The notes under the pieces were generated by a model, which saw nothing but the letters and a program-made list of their open reading frames with translations, did no database searches and was not told where the DNA came from. From JALORV01 sp963775635 (GTDB lineage Bacteria; Pseudomonadota; Gammaproteobacteria; Burkholderiales; Burkholderiaceae_F), in NCBI GenBank assembly GCA_963775635.1, contig CAVZJO010000016.1:310001-374000 (forward strand): DNA of 64,000 nucleotides. The letters run 5' to 3'. Shown one piece after another: positions 27,216-38,114 of this stretch; within the stretch, counting starts at the first letter, position 1; each line of letters opens with the position of its first letter. A program made the translations under genes and the position numbers.

Positions 27216-27745
27216 CGCGTGGAGCGCGCGCGATGGGCAGCAATCGAGAGCTGCTCGCCGACCGTCGCCGAAACCATGTCGATCTCGCCGGCGTGCGAGT
27301 GGCCGTGCGCCGAGTGCGGGTCATAGGCCCCGGATTCCGGATCGAACGCGGCGTCGACGTGCTCGACGCGGGCACCGAGTCCGACCAGCATGCGTTCCAG
27401 CACCGGATCGCGTTCGATCAGGAAATGGTCGCTGGCCAGCTGCGCCGGCACATGCCGGTTGGCCAGGTGATACACCGCCCGCAGCAGCGCCAGGTCCGAC
27501 GAGGCGGTCACCCTCGCCAGCGGCTCGGCGACCGCTTCGACGATAACAGCCACTCCGTTGTCGTCCGTCAGCACGCTGCCGTTGCGCATCACGGTTCCTC
27601 GTGGCAGCACGATCGCCACCGCGCGACCATCCGGCAGCATCGCCGCCAGCCGACTCTTGACGCGCTCGCGGTAGGTCAGCGGCAGGCGTGGTGCGGGCTC
27701 GGCCGCGGCCGATGGCGCGGTGAGCAGGGTCGTCAGATGCAGCAT
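27212..27745 (-). CDS. ureE: Urease nickel chaperone UreE
   Basis: The ATG at 27745 gives 177 residues. The N-terminal peptide-binding-like domain (LPLTYRERVKSRL, LPRGTVMRNGSVL) precedes the metal-binding domain (LLRAVYHLANRHVPAQL, RMLVGLGARVEHVDAAF) and a short His-containing tail (HSAHGHSHAG). It donates nickel to UreG. It starts 10 nt after the ureC stop. Confidence 0.95.
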   Translation of the reverse strand: MLHLTTLLTAPSAAAEPAPRLPLTYRERVKSRLAAMLPDGRAVAIVLPRGTVMRNGSVLTDDNGVAVIVEAVAEPLARVTASSDLALLRAVYHLANRHVPAQLASDHFLIERDPVLERMLVGLGARVEHVDAAFDPESGAYDPHSAHGHSHAGEIDMVSATVGEQLSIAAHRARSTR

Positions 27746-27755
27746 CAGCTCAGTT

Positions 27756-29464
<1,709 letters not shown>

Positions 29465-29468
<4 letters not shown>

Positions 29469-29836
29469 TTGCGGACTCGTTTGGTCGTGGACTTGAGCGA
29501 TCGCTGCGCCTCCTTCTTCGCCGGCGGCGCATCGAGCCTTCCCATGACTTCGGCATTGAACCCGTAGACGATGCGATCGCCGGCAAGCGCGACCAGTTCG
29601 ACTTCGCGTTCCTGCCCGGGCTCGAAGCGCACTGCGGTGCCGGCCGCGATATTGAGCCGGTAGCCGCGCGTCGACGCGCGGTCGAAGCGCAATGCCTGGT
29701 TCGTCTCGAAGAAGTGGAAATGCGAGCCGACCTGGATCGGGCGGTCTCCTGCATTGGCGACCCTCACCCGGACCGTGGTGCGGCCGGCATTGAGGTCGAT
29801 CTCGCCTGCTTCGACCAGCAGCTCTCCGGGAATCAT
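29465..29836 (-). CDS. ureB: Urease beta subunit UreB
   Basis: The ATG at 29836 (MIPGELLVEAGEIDLNAGR) gives 123 residues, including the typical VANAGDRPIQVGSHFHFFE, FDRASTRGYRLNI and EPGQEREVELVALAG segments and a basic tail. It is a structural subunit of the UreABC trimer. The start overlaps the stop of the acetyltransferase gene as ATGA. Confidence 0.95.
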
Positions 29837-30372
29837 TCGTTCAGCCTCGTGAAAAGCGTCTTGTAGTAGATCGCATTCGCGCGCCACTCGCCCTCCGGAC
29901 TGCAGGCGTACTGCGGCAGTCCGCCGACATACGTGTAGCCGAGCGTGCGATAGAACGCTTCCGCGCCTGATCCTGCTTCGGTGTCGAGGTACAGCAGGCC
30001 GCGGCGCAGTTCGCGTGCGGAATGCTCGGCCGCCTGCATCAGCGTGCGACCGGCACCCGAGCGGCGCTCCGAGCTCGCCACCAGCAGCTTCTGGACCTCG
30101 GCCCGGTTGACCCCGTTCTTCTTCAGCACCAGCTCGAGCTGCACGGTGCCGACGATCGCCCCATCGCGCTCCGCCGTCCAGAGCAGGCGCGATCCGCTGG
30201 CGATCGAGTCGCGCAGTCCACGCCAGTAGTCGGCGGCCTCTGCTCGTGACAGCGGCAGCACGAAACCGACCGAAGCGCCGTTCTCGACCGTGTCGATCAG
30301 CAGCATCGCGAGCGGCGTGATGCGTCTCCCGAGGCCGTTGGCGTCGATGCGCCGGATCTCGAACGCGCTCAT
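29833..30372 (-). CDS. GNAT-family acetyltransferase inside the urease operon
   Basis: The 179-residue protein has the GNAT fold: central acetyl-CoA motif LLVASSERRSGAGRTLMQAAE (a Q/RxxGxG/A-like loop) and the C-terminal AFYRTLGYTYVGGLPQY strand-helix. It starts directly after the ureA stop and its stop overlaps ureB, so it is translationally tied to the urease subunits. Known: acetyltransferase genes are found at this place in some betaproteobacterial urease operons. The substrate is unknown; urease maturation or ammonia/polyamine handling are possible. Confidence 0.9.
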   Translation of the reverse strand: MSAFEIRRIDANGLGRRITPLAMLLIDTVENGASVGFVLPLSRAEAADYWRGLRDSIASGSRLLWTAERDGAIVGTVQLELVLKKNGVNRAEVQKLLVASSERRSGAGRTLMQAAEHSARELRRGLLYLDTEAGSGAEAFYRTLGYTYVGGLPQYACSPEGEWRANAIYYKTLFTRLNE

Positions 30373-30675
30373 TCAGCTGATCGGGTTGTGAACGGTGACC
30401 AGCTTGGTGCCGTCCGGAAACGTGGCTTCGACCTGGATGTCAGGGATCATCTCGGGCACACCGTCCATCACGTCACTGCGCGTCAGCAGCGTAGCTCCGT
30501 AGCTCATCAGATCGGCCACCGAGCGGCCGTCACGCGCTCCTTCAAGAATCGCCGCGCTGATATAGGCGACCGCTTCCGGATAGTTGAGCTTGAGCCCGCG
30601 CTGCCGCCGCCGCTCGGCCACGAGGCCGGCGGTGAAGATCAGCAGCTTGTCCTTCTCGCGGGGCGACAGTTCCAT
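30373..30675 (-). CDS. ureA: Urease gamma subunit UreA
   Basis: The 100-residue protein starts MELSPREKDKLLIFTAGL and contains LNYPEAVAYISAAILEGARD, VADLMSYGATLL and DVMDGVPEMIPDIQVEATFP, all canonical for UreA. It is a structural subunit of urease. It lies 13 nt after the ureD stop. Confidence 0.97.
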   Translation of the reverse strand: MELSPREKDKLLIFTAGLVAERRRQRGLKLNYPEAVAYISAAILEGARDGRSVADLMSYGATLLTRSDVMDGVPEMIPDIQVEATFPDGTKLVTVHNPIS

Positions 30676-30688
30676 CGCAAGTGTCTCG

Positions 30689-31546
30689 TCAGGTGGCCCA
30701 CAGGCGAGGAGGCCGTGCCGGCAGCCCGCACAGTCGCGGACGCAAGGCGCCCCAGAGCGTAGTCAACTCCGCGCGCACCTCGGCGGTGCCGGATCCGAGC
30801 GTGCGCGCCACCAGCAGATCGGTCTCGACACGTGTGACAGGCACGTGCACCTGCTGCGCTTCGAGTTCGGCGCGCAGTTGATCGAGGTCGCAATCGGCGA
30901 CTGCGCCCCCCGCGGCCCACAGACATCCGAACACCGGATGACCGGACAGTCCGACCGGCGAATCGAGCAGTGCGTCGGCGCCGTTCACGCAGGTGCGCTC
31001 GATCCATTGCAGCGTGCCCCGCCGGTGCAGTCGGATCGTCTGCGCAAAGCGACCGCGCTCGAACCGTTCGCCCGCTGCGCGGCGTCCTAGCGCGACGATA
31101 TCCCAGCCGATCATCGTCGCTGCGCCGCCCAGTTGGATGTCGAGCGTTGAGCGCACATCGGCGGCGTCGAAGACGATCGCTTCCTGCGGTAGCCACTCGA
31201 TCGTGCCGGCCACCTTCAACTGCACCTTTTGCGTGGCGACCCGCCCGTTCGCCTTGTACCACTTGGCCGCGCCCGGTGTGGTGATCAGCGCGTGCGCGCC
31301 GCTCCGCACGTCGACCGACACGTCAAGCGCATCGCCTCCGGCGATCCCGCCGGGCGGATGGATCAGCACCGTGTGGCATGGAGCCGGCCCCTCCGGATAA
31401 AGCGGCTTCTGCACGCGTAGCGGGCCGCTGTGCCGGCTGGCGCAGAGCGAGCGGCCCTCAGCGCTGCGAAAGTGCAGCTCGAGCGAAGCGGGCCAGACGG
31501 CGCAGTCACCGTCGAACATATTCATCACGCGATTCGAGGCTCGCAT
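30689..31546 (-). CDS. ureD: Urease accessory protein UreD
   Basis: The 285-residue protein shows UreD signatures: LIHPPGGIAGGDALDVSV, HALITTPGAAKWYKA, IEWLPQEAIVFD and GWDIVALGRRAAGERF. It forms the scaffold that binds apo-urease and UreF/UreG. A second possible start, MNMFDGD, is eight codons in. It lies 15 nt after urtE, so urea uptake and urease form one transcription unit. Confidence 0.95.
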   Translation of the reverse strand: MRASNRVMNMFDGDCAVWPASLELHFRSAEGRSLCASRHSGPLRVQKPLYPEGPAPCHTVLIHPPGGIAGGDALDVSVDVRSGAHALITTPGAAKWYKANGRVATQKVQLKVAGTIEWLPQEAIVFDAADVRSTLDIQLGGAATMIGWDIVALGRRAAGERFERGRFAQTIRLHRRGTLQWIERTCVNGADALLDSPVGLSGHPVFGCLWAAGGAVADCDLDQLRAELEAQQVHVPVTRVETDLLVARTLGSGTAEVRAELTTLWGALRPRLCGLPARPPRLWAT

Positions 31547-31561
31547 TTAGTGTGAACAGGC

Positions 31562-32260
31562 CTAGATGGCCAACAGTCCCCACACCTGTTCTTCCTTCAT
31601 CCTCGCGCCGCTGCCGCGGTGCGTGATCTGTCCGCGCGACATCACCGCGTACGAATCGGCCAGCGATTCGGCGAAATCGTAGTACTGCTCGACGAGCAGC
31701 ACCGCCATTTTTCGTTCCGTGACCAGGCGCCGGATCACGGCGCCGATTTCCTTGATGATCGACGGCTGGATGCCCTCGGTCGGCTCGTCGAGGATAAGCA
31801 GCCTGGGGTCGGCGGCCAGCGCACGCCCGATCGCCAGTTGCTGTTGCTGCCCGCCGGACAAATCGCCGCCGCGACGGCGAAGCATCTGCTTCAGCACCGG
31901 GAACAGCTCGAAGATATGTTCGGGAACGCGCCGCGCGCCGGCACCCGAACGCGGCGCGAGGCCCATCAGCAGGTTTTCCTCGACCGTGAGCCGGTTGAAG
32001 ATCTCGCGTCCCTGCGGCACGTAACCGACACCGAGCCGCACCCGCTGGTACGGCGCCATCCGCGTGATGTCGTGCCCGTCGAAGCGGACCGCGCCGTTGC
32101 GCGCGCCGACCAGTCCCATGATCGTCTTCAGCAACGTGGTCTTGCCGACCCCGTTGCGACCCAGCAGCACCGTGCAGGCGGCCGTCGGCGCCGCCAGCGA
32201 TACATCGCGCAGGATGTGGCTGCCGCCGTAGTACTGGTTGAGGGATTCGATGGTCAGCAT
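31562..32260 (-). CDS. urtE: Urea ABC transporter ATP-binding protein UrtE
   Basis: The ATG at 32260 (MLTIESLNQYYGGSHILRDV) is chosen over an ATG seven codons upstream because it matches the family start. The 232-residue ATPase has Walker A GRNGVGKTTLL, signature LSGGQQQQLAIGRAL and Walker B LLILDEPTEGIQPS, the last typical of LivF/UrtE. It powers urea import with UrtBCD. It is separated from urtD by the palindromic element at 32310-32785. Confidence 0.95.
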   Translation of the reverse strand: MLTIESLNQYYGGSHILRDVSLAAPTAACTVLLGRNGVGKTTLLKTIMGLVGARNGAVRFDGHDITRMAPYQRVRLGVGYVPQGREIFNRLTVEENLLMGLAPRSGAGARRVPEHIFELFPVLKQMLRRRGGDLSGGQQQQLAIGRALAADPRLLILDEPTEGIQPSIIKEIGAVIRRLVTERKMAVLLVEQYYDFAESLADSYAVMSRGQITHRGSGARMKEEQVWGLLAI

Positions 32261-32309
32261 GGCGACGCTTTTGCGCTGCACGCGGCAGGTGGTTTCTTTC
32301 TTTGACCGT

Positions 32310-32785
32310 GCGCTTTAGGGCCGCGCGGCCCCCTACTTTCTTTGTCTTGCCAAAGAAAGTAGGCAAAGAAACTCGCGCCCGCCAGAACGCCCGCTGCGCG
32401 GGTTCCCTCCGCTGCTCGCGGGAGCGGGCGGGCCTGCAAACTCGCTCGCTGCGCTCGCTCAGACAGGCAGGCCCGAGAGCCCCCGCTCCCCCTGTGCTGC
32501 TCGGCGTCCTGGAGGGCCCCAACTACAAGGGCTCGCCGCGCGTAGAGCGGTTCAATGCCTTCAAGGACGCTGAGCAACGCAGGACGAGCCGGAGGTGTCG
32601 GGCGTCGAGTGTTCGAAGCACGTGGCTCGGCGCACAGCGCCGAGATCGTGCGAGTTTCGACGCCCGCCGGCTCGTCCGAGTAGCGCAAGGAACCGCCGCA
32701 GGCGGCGTCTTTGTAGGCGCGCCTTTCTTTGGTCACTTTCTTTGGCAAGACAAAGAAAGTGACGGGCCGCGCGGCCCTGAAGCGC
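32310..32785. repeat. 476-bp imperfect inverted-repeat element with a hairpin in each arm
   Basis: The ends match as inverted repeats: GCGCTTTAGGGCCGCGCGGCC at 32310 (first 20 shown below 21 nt) faces GGCCGCGCGGCCCTGAAGCGC ending at 32785. Inside each arm is a perfect 12-bp hairpin: CTACTTTCTTTG/CAAAGAAAGTAG (32333-32362) and TCACTTTCTTTG/CAAAGAAAGTGA (32733-32762). Both strands translate to similar text (TFFVLPKKV...), as expected for a large imperfect palindrome centred near 32548. Such CTTTCTTTG elements are common between genes of Burkholderiales and Xanthomonadales and are often misread as proteins. It fills the whole urtD-urtE gap; I see no gene in it. Confidence 0.8.
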
Positions 32786-32860
32786 GACGTAGAAGTGGAA
32801 TCGAGCAGCAATCTTGCGGGCGAACCGCTCAGTTCGCCGCGCGCAGCGCCATCAACACGC

Positions 32861-33688
32861 TTACCTTCCAAGGTACACCTCGATAACCCGGTCGTCGGAC
32901 TGAACCGCCGACATCGCGCCTTCCGCCAGCACGCTGCCCTCGTGCAGCACCGTGACAGTGCGCGCGATCTTGCCGACGAAGTCCATGTCGTGTTCGACCA
33001 CGACGATCGAATGCGATCCTTCGAGTTCGAGGATCAGTTCCGCGGTGCGCTCGGTTTCGGCGTCAGTCATGCCGGCCACCGGTTCGTCGAGCAGGATCAG
33101 CTCCGGTTCCTGCACCAGCAGCATGCCGATCTCCAGCCATTGCTTCTGGCCGTGCGACAGCGATCCGGCCAGCCGATGCTCGCTGCCGTCGAGCCGAATG
33201 GTGCGCAGCGTGCGCGCGATTAGCGCCTGCTGATCGTCGTCGAGCCTGGCGAACAGCGTCGGTCGCACGCGCTTGTCGGTCTTCATCGCCAGCTCGAGGT
33301 TTTCGAACACGGTGTGGTTCTCGAACACCGTTGGCTTCTGGAACTTGCGGCCGATGCCGAGCCGCGCGATTTCAGTCTCCGCCAGCCGCGTCAGGTCGAA
33401 CGTCTGGCCGAAGAAGGCCGTGCCGGTATCGGGGCGCGTCTTGCCGGTGACGACGTCCATCATGGTGGTCTTGCCGGCACCGTTCGGCCCGATGATGCAG
33501 CGCAGCTCGCCGCGCTCGATCGTCAGGCTCAGGCGATTGAGTGCTTTGAAGCCATCGAAGCTCACCGTGATGTCGTCGAGGTACAAGATCGGCCCGTGCG
33601 AGGTGTCGACCTGGTCTGGCTGCAGCACATGGCCATAGCCGGCGAGGTCGCCGCTGCTCGCCAGCGCGCGGATCGAGGAATCGTTCAT
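32861..33688 (-). CDS. urtD: Urea ABC transporter ATP-binding protein UrtD
   Basis: The ATG at 33688 overlaps the urtC stop (ATGA) and gives 275 residues. LYLDDITVSFDGFKALNRL, Walker A GPNGAGKTTMMD, signature LSHGQKQWLEIGMLL and Walker B LILLDEPVAGM identify the LivG/UrtD type; the long FDLTRLAETEIARLGIGRKF segment is typical. It couples ATP hydrolysis to urea import. Confidence 0.96.
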   Translation of the reverse strand: MNDSSIRALASSGDLAGYGHVLQPDQVDTSHGPILYLDDITVSFDGFKALNRLSLTIERGELRCIIGPNGAGKTTMMDVVTGKTRPDTGTAFFGQTFDLTRLAETEIARLGIGRKFQKPTVFENHTVFENLELAMKTDKRVRPTLFARLDDDQQALIARTLRTIRLDGSEHRLAGSLSHGQKQWLEIGMLLVQEPELILLDEPVAGMTDAETERTAELILELEGSHSIVVVEHDMDFVGKIARTVTVLHEGSVLAEGAMSAVQSDDRVIEVYLGR

Positions 33689-34821
33689 GGGCGGGCGCGC
33701 TCGACTTCGCTTGTGACCGCCGACTGCCGGATGGTTGCCGGCATCGGCGGCCGGCTTCTCAGCGTGGCGAAGAGACCCATCAAACCGCGCGGTAGCAGCA
33801 ATGTCACGCCGACGAACAGCAGCCCGAGGAAGTACGGCCACAGCTCGGGATACGCTACCGTGAACCAGGTCTTGGCCCCGTTGACGGCGAACGCCCCGAG
33901 GATCGGACCGAACAGCGTGCCGCGGCCTCCGATCGCTGCCCAGATCGCGATCTCGATCGAATTGGCCGGACTCATCTCGCTCGGGTTGATGATGCCGACC
34001 TGCGGTACGTACAGTGCGCCCGCGATTCCGCTCATCACCGCCGCCAGCGTCCAGATCGCCAGCTTGAAGTAAAGCGTCCGGTAGCCGAGGAACATCAGTC
34101 GCGATTCCTGGTCGCGAATAGCGGTCAGCACTCGCCCGAGCTTGCTCTGCACGACCCATCGCGCCACAAGCAGCGCAGCCAGCAGCGTGATGCCTGACAG
34201 CACGTAGAGCGCAGTGCGCGTCTGCGGCGCGGTGATCGCGATTCCCGCAATGCGCTTGAAATCGGTAAAGCCGTTATTGCCACCGAATCCCATGTCGTTG
34301 CGGAAGAACGCCAGCATGGCGGCAAAGGTCAGCGCCTGCGTGATGATCGAGAAGTAGACGCCGCGAATCCGCGAACGGAACGCGAAGAAGCCGAAAATGA
34401 ACGCGACCACGCCTGGCGCCGCGATGATCAGGAACAGAGTCCATGGCAGCGAATCGCTGAGCGCCCAGTACCACGGGAATTCCTTCCAGTCGAGGAACAC
34501 CATGAAGTCGGGCAAGTCGCTGTGGTAGACGCCGTCGCGGCCGATCTGTCGCATCAGGTACATGCCGAACGCGTAACCGCCGAGCGCGAAGAACAGCCCC
34601 TGGCCGAGCGACAGGATGCCGGTGTATCCCCAGATCAGGTCCATCGCCAGCGCAACGACCGCATAGCACATGAACTTGCCGAGTAGCGTGATCCAGAAGC
34701 TCGATAGATGCAGCGGATTCGATTCGGGAACGACCAGGTGCAGCACAGGTACCACGACGAGCAGCAGCGCGGTCACGGCGATGATGGCTGTCCACACTCG
34801 CAGCGGAAAGAGCCGAGTCAT
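33685..34821 (-). CDS. urtC: Urea ABC transporter permease UrtC
   Basis: The ATG at 34821 (MTRLFPLRVW), with GGAG shortly upstream, is preferred to a start 19 codons earlier. The 378-residue LivM-type permease has about ten membrane helices and the conserved LWGYTGILSLGQGLFFALGG and IRDQESRLMFLGY (EAA-like) segments. It forms the membrane channel with UrtB. Confidence 0.95.
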   Translation of the reverse strand: MTRLFPLRVWTAIIAVTALLLVVVPVLHLVVPESNPLHLSSFWITLLGKFMCYAVVALAMDLIWGYTGILSLGQGLFFALGGYAFGMYLMRQIGRDGVYHSDLPDFMVFLDWKEFPWYWALSDSLPWTLFLIIAAPGVVAFIFGFFAFRSRIRGVYFSIITQALTFAAMLAFFRNDMGFGGNNGFTDFKRIAGIAITAPQTRTALYVLSGITLLAALLVARWVVQSKLGRVLTAIRDQESRLMFLGYRTLYFKLAIWTLAAVMSGIAGALYVPQVGIINPSEMSPANSIEIAIWAAIGGRGTLFGPILGAFAVNGAKTWFTVAYPELWPYFLGLLFVGVTLLLPRGLMGLFATLRSRPPMPATIRQSAVTSEVERARP

Positions 34822-34910
34822 GCTTCCGCGCTCCAGTGCGTGCGCGCGCGGAGCGCGCAGCGGAAGACTGCATCGCAATGCGGCTCAAGCTTAGTGTGGC
34901 CGGGGGAGCA

Positions 34911-34935
34911 CGAGGGGGCACGCCGGGCCCCCTCG
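34911..34935. repeat. GC-rich hairpin between urtB and urtC
   Basis: CGAGGGGGC (34911-34919) and GCCCCCTCG (34927-34935) form a perfect 9-bp stem with a 7-nt loop in the 172-nt gap between the two permease genes. It may stabilise or attenuate the urt transcript. There is no T-run on the transcribed strand. Confidence 0.5.
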
Positions 34936-34993
34936 TTCTTTGTGAGACTAAGGTGCGTGCAGCGAAGGGGGATGTGCTGTTTCACCGCTGGTC

Positions 34994-36607
34994 CTATGCC
35001 TCGGCACTGCGTCCCTTCAAAGCAAAAAGCCCCTGCGGCCGCTTCTGGATGAACAGGATGATGAAGACGAGCACCATGATCTTCGCCAGAACCGCGCCAG
35101 ACCACGGCTCGAGAAACTTGGCGATCGATCCGAGCCCAAAGGCGGCGATGACCGTGCCGGCGAGCTGGCCAACACCTCCGAGCACGACCACCATGAAGCT
35201 GTCGACGATGTAGCTCTGTCCGAGATCCGGTCCGACATTACCGATCTGCGACAGCGCCACGCCGCCGAGGCCGGCGACACCGGAGCCCAGCCCGAAGGTC
35301 AGCATGTCGACGCGATTCGTCGGCACGCCGGTACAACTCGCCATCGCGCGGTTCTGCGTGACGCCGCGCACGAACAGGCCCATCCGGGTGCGGTTGATCA
35401 CCAGCCACACGGCCGCCAGCACCGCCAGTGCGAACAGCACGATCACGATGCGATTGAACGGCAGCACGGTGCCGCCGCTAAGCGCGATGCCGCCGGAGAG
35501 CCAGCTAGGGTTCTCGACCTCGACGTTCTGGGCGCCGAAGATCGTGCGACTAGCCTGGATCAGCAGCAGGCTGACGCCCCAGGTCGTTAGCAGTGTCTCG
35601 AGCGGGCGGCCATAGAGCCACCGGAGCACACCGCGTTCGAGCGCCATGCCGATCAGCGCGGTGACCATGAACGCCACGGGCAGCGCCGCCACCACGTACC
35701 AGTCGAATGCGCCGGGGAAATGCGTGCGGAAGATACCCTGCACCACGTAGGTCGCGTAGGCGCCGATCATCAGGAATTCGCCGTGGGCCATGTTGATGAT
35801 GCCCATCAGTCCGTAGGTGATCGCGAGCCCGAGGGCGGCCAGCAGCAGGATCGAGCCGAGGCTCAGTCCGGAAAAAAGCGAAGCACCGATCTCGGTCGTG
35901 CGCAGGCGTGCATTGATCTCGGCGAGCGATGCCTGTGCGGCTGCGCGCACCGACTCGTCGGCTTCCGGATAGCTACCGTCCTTGCCCCGCGTCAGCATCG
36001 TCGCGAGCAGTTGTCGCACCTGCGGATCGTCGCTGGCGGCGAGCGCGCGCGCGGCCTTCGCTCGCTGTTCGGGTTCGCTGCTCTTCAGTGCCAGCGATGC
36101 GCCGGCGAGCGCCAGGACGCTCTTGATCTCCGGGTCGGACTCCCTCGCGATCGCGCGCTCGATGATCGGCAGCGCCTCCTCGTTGTCGGAACCCTGCAGC
36201 TCCTTCGCTGCAGTCAGACGTTCGCCGCGATCGGCGCTGCCGAGGCGCAACGCCGCGAGTGCCGCACCCAGCTCGCCACGGATGCGGTTGTTGATGACGA
36301 TGGTTTCGAGGTTGGCCGGGGCGGCACCGGCTGATTGGCCGGACACGGCGTCGGTCAACTGGCCGTTGGCCACGATCACTGCCCGCTTGTCGCCTTCGCT
36401 CAGTGCCAGCGCGTCGCCGTCGAGCGCCTTAAGGATATCGATGACACGCGGATCCTCGGTCGCGACCAGCTTGCGGATGGCTTCGACGCGCGCATCGGAA
36501 TCCTCCGCGCCGAGTTGCGCGACCAGTAAAGGATCGAGCGCCGCCCAGGCTGGCGCTGCGAGCAGCGCCAGCACGCAGGCGAGAGCGCGCAGCAGTCGAA
36601 TCGACAT
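34994..36607 (-). CDS. urtB: Urea ABC transporter permease UrtB
   Basis: The 537-residue protein has a signal peptide (about 1-22), a periplasmic HEAT-like region (about 25-235) that is usual for bacterial UrtB, then a LivH-type permease with LALGLAITYGLMGIINMAHGE and GLRVDMLTFGLGSGVAGLGG-like segments (here NRVDMLTFGLGSGVAGLGG). It pairs with UrtC. The start is the ATG at 36607, 68 nt after urtA. Confidence 0.95.
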   Translation of the reverse strand: MSIRLLRALACVLALLAAPAWAALDPLLVAQLGAEDSDARVEAIRKLVATEDPRVIDILKALDGDALALSEGDKRAVIVANGQLTDAVSGQSAGAAPANLETIVINNRIRGELGAALAALRLGSADRGERLTAAKELQGSDNEEALPIIERAIARESDPEIKSVLALAGASLALKSSEPEQRAKAARALAASDDPQVRQLLATMLTRGKDGSYPEADESVRAAAQASLAEINARLRTTEIGASLFSGLSLGSILLLAALGLAITYGLMGIINMAHGEFLMIGAYATYVVQGIFRTHFPGAFDWYVVAALPVAFMVTALIGMALERGVLRWLYGRPLETLLTTWGVSLLLIQASRTIFGAQNVEVENPSWLSGGIALSGGTVLPFNRIVIVLFALAVLAAVWLVINRTRMGLFVRGVTQNRAMASCTGVPTNRVDMLTFGLGSGVAGLGGVALSQIGNVGPDLGQSYIVDSFMVVVLGGVGQLAGTVIAAFGLGSIAKFLEPWSGAVLAKIMVLVFIILFIQKRPQGLFALKGRSAEA

Positions 36608-36674
36608 GATGGTCGAAGGCCGACGCGCAGGTCACCGCCGTTCCAGGGACCGGTGGCCCGCGCGCCGCCCACGA

Positions 36675-37931
36675 TCAGGCGGGAGAGTTCGGCTTCTTAT
36701 CGTTGCCGGAGATGAACGGGCTCCAGGGCTGTGCCCGCACCGGCCCCTTGCTCTTCCACACGACATTGAACTGGCCGTCGGCGCGGATCTCACCGATGAA
36801 CACCGGACGCCACAGATGATGGTTGGTCTCGTCCATCTTGATGGTGAAGCCACACGGGGCGGCGAAGCTCTGGCCCCCCATCGCCGCAATGACCTTCTCG
36901 GATTCGGTCGTCTTGACTTTCTCGACGGCCTGCTTCCACAAGTGGATGCCGACGTAAGTCGCCTCCATCGGATCGTTGGTGACGACCTTGTCGGCATTCG
37001 GCAGCTTTTGCTTGACTGCCCATTCCTTGTACATCTTGATGAACGCTTCGTTCTGCGGGTTCTTCAGCGACATGAAGTAGTTCCATGCCGCCAGATGGCC
37101 GACCAGTGGCTTGGTGTCGACCCCGCGCAGTTCCTCCTCACCGACCGAGAACGCCACGACCGGCACGTCCTTGGCCTTGAGCCCGGCGTTGCCGAGTTCC
37201 TTGTAGAACGGAACATTGGAGTCGCCGTTGATGGTCGAGATCACACAGGTCTTGCCGCCTGCCGCGAACTTCTTGATGTTCGCGACGATTGTCTGGTAGT
37301 CGCTGTGACTGAAGGGCGTGTAGACCTCCTCGATGTCTTTCTCCGACACGCCCTTGCTCTTCAGGAACGCCCGCAGGATCTTGTTGGTCGTACGCGGATA
37401 GACATAGTCGGTGCCGAGCAGGAAAAAGCGCTTGGCGGCGCCGCCTTCCTTGCTCATTAGGTATTCGGTTGCCGGGATCGCCTGCTGGTTGGGCGCGGCA
37501 CCGGTATAAAAGACGTTCTTCTCGAGCTCTTCGCCTTCATACTGCACCGGGTAATACAGAATCGAGTTGAGTTCCTTGAACACCGGCAGCACCGACTTGC
37601 GAGACACCGACGTCCAGCAACCGAAGGTGGCGACCACCTTGTCCTGCGTGATGAGTTGGCGCGCCTTCTCGGCGAACAGCGGCCAATTCGATGCGGGATC
37701 GACGACCACCGGTTCGATCGGCCGTCCCATCACGCCGCCCTTGGCGTTGATGTCGGCGAAAGTCATCAGCGCGGTTTCCTTCAGCGCGGTCTCGGAGATC
37801 GCCATCGTCCCCGAGAGCGAATGCAGGACGCCAACCTTGATCGGCGTCTTGTCCTGGCTGAAAGCCGTGGATATCGACGTACAACTGAGGGCGGCTGCGC
37901 CCCCGGCCTGGATGAATTGTCTGCGGTCCAT
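36675..37931 (-). CDS. urtA: Urea ABC transporter substrate-binding protein UrtA
   Basis: The ATG at 37931 follows AGAGGGGA directly. The 418-residue protein begins with a Tat-like signal (MDRRQFIQAGGAAALSC), then IKVGVLHSLSGTMAISE and the branched-chain-amino-acid-type binding fold, with TFGCWTSVSRKSVLPVF typical of UrtA. It captures urea in the periplasm. It is the first gene of the 12-kb leftward urea locus; the promoter should lie in the 183-nt gap shared with the ABC1 kinase gene. Confidence 0.96.
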   Translation of the reverse strand: MDRRQFIQAGGAAALSCTSISTAFSQDKTPIKVGVLHSLSGTMAISETALKETALMTFADINAKGGVMGRPIEPVVVDPASNWPLFAEKARQLITQDKVVATFGCWTSVSRKSVLPVFKELNSILYYPVQYEGEELEKNVFYTGAAPNQQAIPATEYLMSKEGGAAKRFFLLGTDYVYPRTTNKILRAFLKSKGVSEKDIEEVYTPFSHSDYQTIVANIKKFAAGGKTCVISTINGDSNVPFYKELGNAGLKAKDVPVVAFSVGEEELRGVDTKPLVGHLAAWNYFMSLKNPQNEAFIKMYKEWAVKQKLPNADKVVTNDPMEATYVGIHLWKQAVEKVKTTESEKVIAAMGGQSFAAPCGFTIKMDETNHHLWRPVFIGEIRADGQFNVVWKSKGPVRAQPWSPFISGNDKKPNSPA

Positions 37932-38114
37932 TCCCCTCTCCAGTAGCAGCAGCGCACATTCGCCGCGCCACAGTTCAATACAAGTTCCATGCCATCCGTT
38001 TTCAGTGCGAACTGCGTGCGATTCGACAGGTGCGCGCACCAGTTCGGGGTGGAATGCACGCGAACGGCCATCGACGCGCCTTCCGGTGGTGCGACGCAGG
38101 CGAGCCCGTGCAGG

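Noticed and set aside
32302..32886. Forward and reverse open frames (about 200 codons each) inside the urtD-urtE gap
   Set aside because: They read the two strands of the inverted-repeat element and give mirrored text such as FFVLPKKV; there is no independent evidence of a protein.
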